DNA from: Cafeteria roenbergensis
Taxonomy: Eukaryota > Sar > Bigyra > Bicosoecida > Cafeteriaceae
Reading direction: 5' to 3'
Assembly (NCBI GenBank): GCA_008330645.1
Contig: VLTN01000006.1
Coordinates: forward strand, 62,001-126,000
Length of the DNA stretch: 64,000 nt
The position numbers and the translations under genes were made by a program. This document shows positions 58,571 through 64,000 of this stretch, piece after piece. Numbering within the stretch: the stretch's first letter is position 1; every line of letters begins with the position of its first letter. The notes below the pieces were generated by a model. That model did not search any database and was not told where the DNA came from. It saw nothing but the letters and a program-made list of their open reading frames with translations.

Positions 58571-60239
58571 TCATTGCCTCGCGCCACCGCCACCTTCTGC
58601 TGCCACTGTCGCGCTCTGAATGGCAGCTAGCATTCGCTCCGCCTCCTCCGCCGTTGCCGCGTGCAGGACCACCCCGTCGGCCTCGCCTGTTTGCACCACG
58701 GCGCCGCACCACCTTCCAGCAAAGTCCTGGAGCGGCTCCTCGGCACCCAGGCGCACGCCGGGCCAAGGCGGGCGCGTGGCTCCGTAGCCAAGGCCGCCTT
58801 CGCCAAGCGGGTCGCTGACCACCTGGCGCGTGCGACGTTGGCACGTGATCCGCACTCGCCGTCCGTAGGCGTCGAGGAAACGGGCAATGAGAGACGCTGA
58901 CGTCTCATCCACCTCGGCCAGGCGGTCGCGAACAACGGGCGCAACCTGCGTCGCAAGGTCCTTCTCCCAGTGCAGCGGAGACGTGTAACCAGGCAACGCC
59001 TCGTGCAGCTGATTCAGGAACGAGGCCATGAATTCAACGGCTTCGACAACGTCGGCGCGGTCCGCCTCAGAGTAGTCCGACGGCCACTCGTCCTCCGCCG
59101 GCGGTACAAACCAGCTGGCTGCCTCGGCCCGCACTTGGTCGTAGTTGTCCTCCGAGCCGTGGCTCGAGCCGCCGTCGTCGAGAGGCAGCGGGGCACCAGT
59201 CGGGTCCCGCGCTGTGAGAGGCCGCGTGAGCAGGAGCCCCAAGGACCGGTCATGCGCCCACTGCGCGACTGCGCGCCACGCTCGTCGCTCGACCAGGTTC
59301 CCAGGCATTGCCACGCAGCGCAGGAAGCCCGTCGCGCTTTGACCCGGGCCCTTGGAAGCCGCCGCCGCTGCGGCTGCGGTGATGGTGTTCGGGTGAAGTG
59401 CCGCGGGGCCAGCTCCCATCTCGAGGGCCTCGCTGGACACGCCGTACCCGCCCAGCACGCCCTTTTCGCAAAGCGAGTTCAAACGCCCAAACGAGTCGCG
59501 AAGCAAGCCGCGCAGCTCCGAGTCCCACTTCTGCTTGTCTTCGCCAGCCTTGAGCGGGTCCGACCGATTGATGCGGCCGACAACAAAGTCCTCGGGGTTC
59601 ACGACCATCAGCTGCGCGAGCGAAAGCGGCGCAGGCGGGGACGGCGCGTGCGCTCGAGAGCCCCGCGCGCCGACGAAGCCACCCTTGACAGCGTTGCCGC
59701 CGACCGCGCCACAGCCGGCTGCTCACCAAGTCAAGGGGGCGCCCCAGAGTCTCCGAAGCTTGAACAGCCTCGCGCTCCACGAAGGCCGGCGCCAGGCACG
59801 AGCTGGTCGTTTCGTCGACGACAGTCACAGCCTCAGGGCCGAACTCCGCGAGCAGCGCTGCCCGCCGCGCCGCATCGCCGTCAACGATGCCCACGAGGCG
59901 GGAGACGACCACATTGTCCTGCTGACTGCGAACCGTCGTCGAGCATCGTTGGTGTCGGCACGACAAGCACCTGCGCGTTCGCTTTTCACCGTGACCAGCT
60001 GCGCGAGGCGGCGCCTCGTCTGCCGGCCTCTCTGCTCACACGCCAGATGCACGCAGAGCGGCCGAAACTACCTCGTCGACACGGCCAGTGCCGTCGAACG
60101 GTGCCGTTTCGAGCCCGATCGCCGCGCCCGTCTGCGTCAGCTCGCGCAGCAGCTCGCTCAGGACCCCCACGTCGGCAAGGGGGCTCCCCGTCTGCAGCCC
60201 GAGCCAGAAGCGCGGCAAGTGCCGCCTTCCTGCCTGCAT
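58571..60239 (-). CDS. Aldo-keto reductase fold protein lacking the catalytic tetrad
   Basis: Three exons: 60239-60040, 59925-59727, 59611-58571; introns 114 and 115 bp; 479 aa. The fold is that of the L-galactose-dehydrogenase-like branch of aldo-keto reductases: LPRFWLGLQTGS opens the barrel, AIGLETAPFDGTGRVDEVV matches ..FDTSPYYG.GRSEE.., DNVVVSRLVG matches ..VVVSTKVG, VDETTSSCLAPAFVEREAVQ then LDLLMVVNPEDF match ..HC..PEF...DVLLLHNPE.., and GGYGVSSEAL matches the G.S segment. The usual Asp, Tyr, Lys and His are Glu, Asp, Leu (with a neighbouring Arg) and Val. It is therefore probably a non-catalytic relative. The start at 60239 (MQAGRRHLPRF) is the nearest ATG. An Ala-rich frame at 60240-60349 (AELLAASEAAKAARGAIL) could be an extra 5' exon, so the N-terminus is uncertain. 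The second acceptor could also be 59971. Confidence 0.7.
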
Positions 60240-60692
60240 TGCGCGCCCGGAGCAATGACTTTTGTGGGCTGGAACGCAAGAATTGCTCCGCGGGCCGCCT
60301 TTGCAGCTTCTGACGCCGCCAGGAGCTCTGCACCCGTCGGCCGTCCCACGTCTGGCTACTCGGCCTCGGGTGCACAGCATTCCCCACGCACACACCCGCG
60401 GCGCGCACTCTGGACACGGGCCGCGCTGGGGGAGGGGGCGGGGCGCACGACTCCAGGGTGGCAAACGCAAGCTGCGGCACACGGGCCTCAGACTGCAACC
60501 GGGCCGCGCAGTTCCCTCAGCCCAACGCGAGCGCTTCATGCCGGAGCGTGCGAGTGTGCGGGCGGGCCATTTGCGGTCGAAGCCCACGAACTTGTTGCAC
60601 GGATGCGCACGCCAACGAGCAAACGCACAACGCAACGCCGGGGCACAAGGCCCTCGGCAGCCCTGCCCGGCCCAACCAGGGGAGCCAGCGAT
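60240..60692 (-). promoter_or_regulatory. Spacer upstream of the aldo-keto reductase-like gene
   Basis: About 450 bp between two minus-strand genes. The part nearest the downstream gene (60240-60349) reads in another frame as MGRPTGAELLAASEAAKAAR and could be a 5' exon or just leader. I see neither a strong A/T island nor a gene beyond that. Confidence 0.3.
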
Positions 60693-63600
60693 TCAGACGA
60701 GCATCAGGATGCCCATGGATTCGAAGGCAGTGTCCAGCGCGATTGCCACGCCGGTGTGCTTGTAGGCCGCCTCGGGGATGAAGTGAAGCAGCCGGCGGGC
60801 GGAGCGGATGGCAGCCTGCGTGGTGGCAAAGGTGCCCGAGAACACCGCCACAATTGCGATGCAGATGAGCACCGCCGCCGAGATGGTGAGGTCGCGCTGC
60901 AGCGACCACGCGTTCAGGGCGATTGCCTTCATGTCGGCGGCGAGGTACACCCCCAGGTCGGACAGGGCCAGCTGCAGCCACGGGTCCGTCAGCTGGAGGA
61001 TGTCCCTGGAGAGGTCGGCCACGCGGTCGTGCATCTCCAGCGTGGAGATGCGCTCCGCCGTCACGTTCACAGCGGCGCCTTCGGTGCTGGAGGGGGACTT
61101 TCGCGCCACGCGGAGGCGCCGGTGCGACTCCCACTGCACCTGCAGCGCGGCCGTCAGCGAGCGGGATCGGCTAAGTAGCCGCGAGATGGCGGTGGACAAG
61201 CCGCGCGCCAGAACGCCGTCGTGCGCCTGCTCGCAGACTGCCGAGGTGATCAGCGTCCGGCCATCGGAGTTGAAGTAGGACCCGGAGGCAGAGCTCTGGA
61301 TGGAGGGGCAGGCGTTCTCGGTCAGCACGTTGAACGCGTGGGAGCCCTCGGCGGCGGCAGGCAGGGTGGTGCGGGGCGTGAGCTCGGAGAGCCACCCCGA
61401 GCGCGTTTCGTGCTGAATGAGCTGCTCGAGAGGGCTCTCCCCCCCGTGGAGCAGCAGCCCCGCGCGGAACTCGATGGAGCGGCGGTGGCTAGCCATCTGA
61501 CGGAGCACGGCTGCACGGGCAGCAGCTCCCTCCTCGGAGTCCGCTTGCACAGAGGGGTCGACCCCTCCCCAGCCCACGGCGTGGGCGTGCTTCCCGACCC
61601 ACACCGAAAGCTCCAGCGCGTGCGTCGCCCGCTGGATGTCGTTCACGATGGCGGTGTTCATCTCCTGCTGGACCACCATCACGCTCACCACCCACGCTGC
61701 AGTCACGATGCCCGGCAGGGCCGTGCAGAGCCCCAGCCGAGACGCGTAGCAGCGCCTGTCCGTAACCTTGATCGATCGCAACTGCGCCGCGTCGGACTGC
61801 TTTGGAGCGCGCGAGGGCGTGCCCTCGCCGAGCGACTCCATGCTCTGGATGCTTCCGCGGCGCCCGCGGCCGCTGATGGAGTCGTTTTGGCCGACAGAGC
61901 CCGCGAGCGCAAGGCCGGTGGAGTCCGGCACCCCCTCGTCCGCGCTCAGACCGCTGCCCATGTCCTCTTCCTCACCGCTCCGGATCGCGGTGAAGTCCCC
62001 GCCGGCGGAAGCTCGCCGCATGGGGCGGCCGCGGCTGGACGCTGTCGTGACGATCGCGCCGGACCCGCCGGCGGCGGCTGCGGCAAGCAACAGGGGCGAC
62101 TGGCCCCACTGCTGGAACGGCTTCATCGACCCGGTTGTCCTGGTCTGCCCGTGCCTCGCCCCCGCCGAGGCGGTTCTGCTTCCCCGCAGGCTCGACCCCT
62201 TCGCCAGCGAGGCCGGCGCCGGGCGCGCCCCGCCCCCGCCGGCTGCGCCCGGCTTTGGCCCAGAGTGTGCCACGGCGAACTGGAGCGCCTCGCGCTGCCC
62301 CTCTGCCATGGAGTTCATCGACTGGAGCGCTCCGGTGCCCATGCTGGGCCTCGCGGGGCCGAAGGACGCCGACGTCGGCCCTGCCATGAGGGGCGCGGAG
62401 ATGCTCTGCTCGCCCTCGCTCTCCTCCGACGAGGACTCGGCGGGACCGACCTCGTCCACCTCCTCTGACATGTTCACGCGGCGCCCATCCGGCCCTTGCA
62501 GCGCCGCCTTTCGCTTCTTGAGGTCCCGGTACCGCTCCACGGCGGCCGAGTGGACCGCCTTGGCCACCGCCCGGGGCACGTTGAAGAGGATTTTGAGGAT
62601 GAGGCGCTGCTCGCGGGTCAGCTTCTGCGCACAATAGAGCGAGGCCAGCGCCCCCGCGACGAAGACGGCAAAGTATACGATGGCCAGGATACGGAGGTCG
62701 TACTCCAGGGTGTGGTTCATGTCCTTGACCAGCTCAACGATGCCCTGCTCCACGGTGTCGTTCACGGAGGGCACCACTGCGGAGCCGCCGTTGGCGATGA
62801 CGAAGCGGGCGTCAGTGTTGCTGGCGCGCAGCGTGCTCTCGTTCAGGAGCTTGAGCGCCTCGTACGCGGCCAGCGTTGTGTCTAGGAGGTTCGCCACGGA
62901 CATGCCCACGCCGGTGCAGTTGGGTCCGAACACGTGCAGCCGAGCCGCGGCGGGGTCCTCGCTCAGGTCGACGGCGGTCATCCGGATGGGGTAGTGACCG
63001 GGGACCGTGACGACGTCCGGGGACTCGCGGACGGCGCAGACGTGGTTGTCCTCCGTGAGGTGCTGGTAGTCCAAGGGGCTGACCTCCCGAGCGCCCTCGA
63101 TCATGGCGCGGGAGGCTGAGAACTGCAGCCGCGCCGCCTGCTCCACGCGCCACCACGTGGCGTTGCTGGAGGTGACGGGCCACTGCTCGTAGCGGAAGTG
63201 CTCAGACCCGTCCGCCCGGGCGATAATGGCCGTGGAGTTGCGGGGGCTGTCCAGCGTGCCCGCCTGGAAGGACTCCGCGTAGGCCGCGGCCGCGTGAACG
63301 TTGATGACGGAGGTCTCCGTGAGGCGGGTGAGCTCGAGGGCGGCGATGACGGACGACTCATGCTTCTCCAGGCGGGCGATGTTGTCCCCGGTGAGCGTCA
63401 TCACCACGATCATCAGCGCCGCGGAGGCGATGGTGATTATCGCCGTGTTCAGCTTGAGGCAGGATATGGCTCTGCTGGGGTGCCTGGCCAGCGCCTCGAT
63501 GCGGCGCCGGGCCGCCTTGCGCGCGCTAACGGACGAGAAGGAGGACATTGACTTGTTGCCGTCGTCGGCAGTGGAGCCGTGCACGCTGCCCACGGCAGAG

Positions 63601-64000
63601 GCGACGGAGCCGCGCTTGGGGCGGGACGGGGCGCCGCCCTTGGCAGCCAGCGCCGCCTCGGAGATGCGGCTACGGTACACGCTCGGCGGCGGCTCGGAGG
63701 GGTCCCCGGCCGCGCTCTGGGCAGCGCCCCCCCCCGTCGAGAGCGCGCCCGGCCGCCGCCCGCTCGCCGCTGCGGCTGCCTTGGCGCCCGGGCCGCGCTT
63801 GGACTTGCGGCTGGCGGCCGCGGTGGCGGCGGCCTTGCCCTGGTCGCGCCGGGTCCAGCAGACGAGCACGCCAGCGGGGTCGGTGGGGACGGGCTTGGGC
63901 ATGGCATAGCAGCGCACCGTGACGGGGATGGCGTCCTCGATGGCGTGGCGGGGGGACCACGGGGCGGGCGCCCCGGCGGCGTGCGGGGCGGGGGCCAGGC
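60693..64000 (-). CDS. Multi-pass membrane sensor-like protein with duplicated TM-loop-TM unit, 5' part outside window
   Basis: The frame is open from the right edge to the stop at 60693, 1101 visible residues; the N-terminus lies beyond the window. The start of the visible part (AIEDAIPVTVRCYAMPKPV, GVLVCWTRRDQ) may be the end of a PAS-like domain. Two similar membrane units follow. Unit 1: helix LNTAIITIASAALMIVVMTL, a ~250-residue outside loop with sequons (NST, NAT, NCT, NES), helix ILAIVYFAVFVAGALASLY, then cytosolic RLILKILFNVPRAVAKAV. A Ser/Gly/Arg-rich cytosolic linker of ~290 residues separates them. Unit 2: helix ALPGIVTAAWVVSVMVV, a ~270-residue loop, helix ISAAVLICIAIVAVFSG, then RSARRLLHFIPEAAYKH. 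The helix-loop-helix plan with helical loops recalls sensory receptors, and the post-helix LLxxIP-type motif recalls TmcB-like protist proteins. Family and role remain unassigned. Confidence 0.7.
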   Translation of the reverse strand, partial: LAPAPHAAGAPAPWSPRHAIEDAIPVTVRCYAMPKPVPTDPAGVLVCWTRRDQGKAAATAAASRKSKRGPGAKAAAAASGRRPGALSTGGGAAQSAAGDPSEPPPSVYRSRISEAALAAKGGAPSRPKRGSVASAVGSVHGSTADDGNKSMSSFSSVSARKAARRRIEALARHPSRAISCLKLNTAIITIASAALMIVVMTLTGDNIARLEKHESSVIAALELTRLTETSVINVHAAAAYAESFQAGTLDSPRNSTAIIARADGSEHFRYEQWPVTSSNATWWRVEQAARLQFSASRAMIEGAREVSPLDYQHLTEDNHVCAVRESPDVVTVPGHYPIRMTAVDLSEDPAAARLHVFGPNCTGVGMSVANLLDTTLAAYEALKLLNESTLRASNTDARFVIANGGSAVVPSVNDTVEQGIVELVKDMNHTLEYDLRILAIVYFAVFVAGALASLYCAQKLTREQRLILKILFNVPRAVAKAVHSAAVERYRDLKKRKAALQGPDGRRVNMSEEVDEVGPAESSSEESEGEQSISAPLMAGPTSASFGPARPSMGTGALQSMNSMAEGQREALQFAVAHSGPKPGAAGGGGARPAPASLAKGSSLRGSRTASAGARHGQTRTTGSMKPFQQWGQSPLLLAAAAAGGSGAIVTTASSRGRPMRRASAGGDFTAIRSGEEEDMGSGLSADEGVPDSTGLALAGSVGQNDSISGRGRRGSIQSMESLGEGTPSRAPKQSDAAQLRSIKVTDRRCYASRLGLCTALPGIVTAAWVVSVMVVQQEMNTAIVNDIQRATHALELSVWVGKHAHAVGWGGVDPSVQADSEEGAAARAAVLRQMASHRRSIEFRAGLLLHGGESPLEQLIQHETRSGWLSELTPRTTLPAAAEGSHAFNVLTENACPSIQSSASGSYFNSDGRTLITSAVCEQAHDGVLARGLSTAISRLLSRSRSLTAALQVQWESHRRLRVARKSPSSTEGAAVNVTAERISTLEMHDRVADLSRDILQLTDPWLQLALSDLGVYLAADMKAIALNAWSLQRDLTISAAVLICIAIVAVFSGTFATTQAAIRSARRLLHFIPEAAYKHTGVAIALDTAFESMGILMLV

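Noticed and set aside
1-64000. Virus-derived or virophage-like integrations (Polinton-like elements are known in marine flagellates), LTR elements, transposons
   Set aside because: No capsid, polymerase-B, integrase or transposase frames, no terminal repeats, and no drop in GC that usually marks such insertions. All long frames are explained by host genes.
1-64000. CRISPR arrays and tRNA or rRNA genes
   Set aside because: The only regular arrays are coding micro- or minisatellites without spacers. I found no TTCRANYC-type box or rRNA-like stretch by eye in the intergenic regions; a covariance-model scan was not possible.

Overview
This window is a gene-dense piece of a nuclear genome from a GC-rich unicellular eukaryote. 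Third codon positions are almost all G or C. Spliceosomal introns are short (about 115-511 bp), with GTGAG-type donors and CAG acceptors. Genes carry mitochondrial presequences or a secretory signal peptide, and the gene content (DNAAF2/Kintoun, SLC35C1-type GDP-fucose transporter, PP2A B56, GUF1, RBM25) is plainly eukaryotic. The dynein-assembly factor implies motile cilia. A free-living flagellated protist with very high GC, for example a bicosoecid stramenopile such as Cafeteria, would fit, but that placement is a guess from composition and content. I see no virus-derived element, transposon, rRNA, tRNA or CRISPR array.

Layout. Positions 1-24 kb are two very long minus-strand genes without visible introns: an unrecognised Ala-rich protein that runs off the left edge (1-4822), and an 18.5-kb single-exon gene (5308-23781) for a ~6157-residue PHR-family (MYCBP2/PAM/Highwire/RPM-1) RING-Cys-relay ubiquitin ligase. 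That ligase has RCC1-like repeats, two PHR domains, a CUB-like sandwich, an FG-rich repeat tract, SPRY, DOC and the complete RING plus tandem-cysteine catalytic end. From 24 to 54 kb the strand alternates gene by gene: GDP-fucose transporter (-), branched-chain aminotransferase (+), RBM25-like splicing factor (-), PP2A B56 subunit (+), DNA polymerase iota-like (-), coiled-coil protein (+), golgin-like coiled coil (-), GUF1/EF4 (+), large orphan (-), N-acetylneuraminate lyase (+), TMEM181/Wntless-like 7TM (-). From 54 kb to the right edge all genes are on the minus strand: Kintoun/DNAAF2, an aldo-keto-reductase fold protein that has lost its catalytic tetrad, and a multi-pass membrane sensor-like protein running off the right edge.

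The genes do not form one pathway; this is ordinary eukaryotic housekeeping content. Loose themes are the Golgi/secretory system (GDP-fucose transporter, golgin-like protein, TMEM181-like protein, a lyase with a signal peptide), cilia (Kintoun, possibly the coiled-coil protein) and mitochondria (aminotransferase, GUF1). Divergent pairs share short upstream regions, several carrying a short A/T island ending in TTTGC. In the long intron-containing genes the introns crowd the first few hundred coding bases.

The most notable content is the protist PHR ligase. Every residue of the metazoan cysteine relay that I can recall is present except one wall of the threonine pocket, and it carries SPRY and FG-repeat modules that the animal proteins are not known for.
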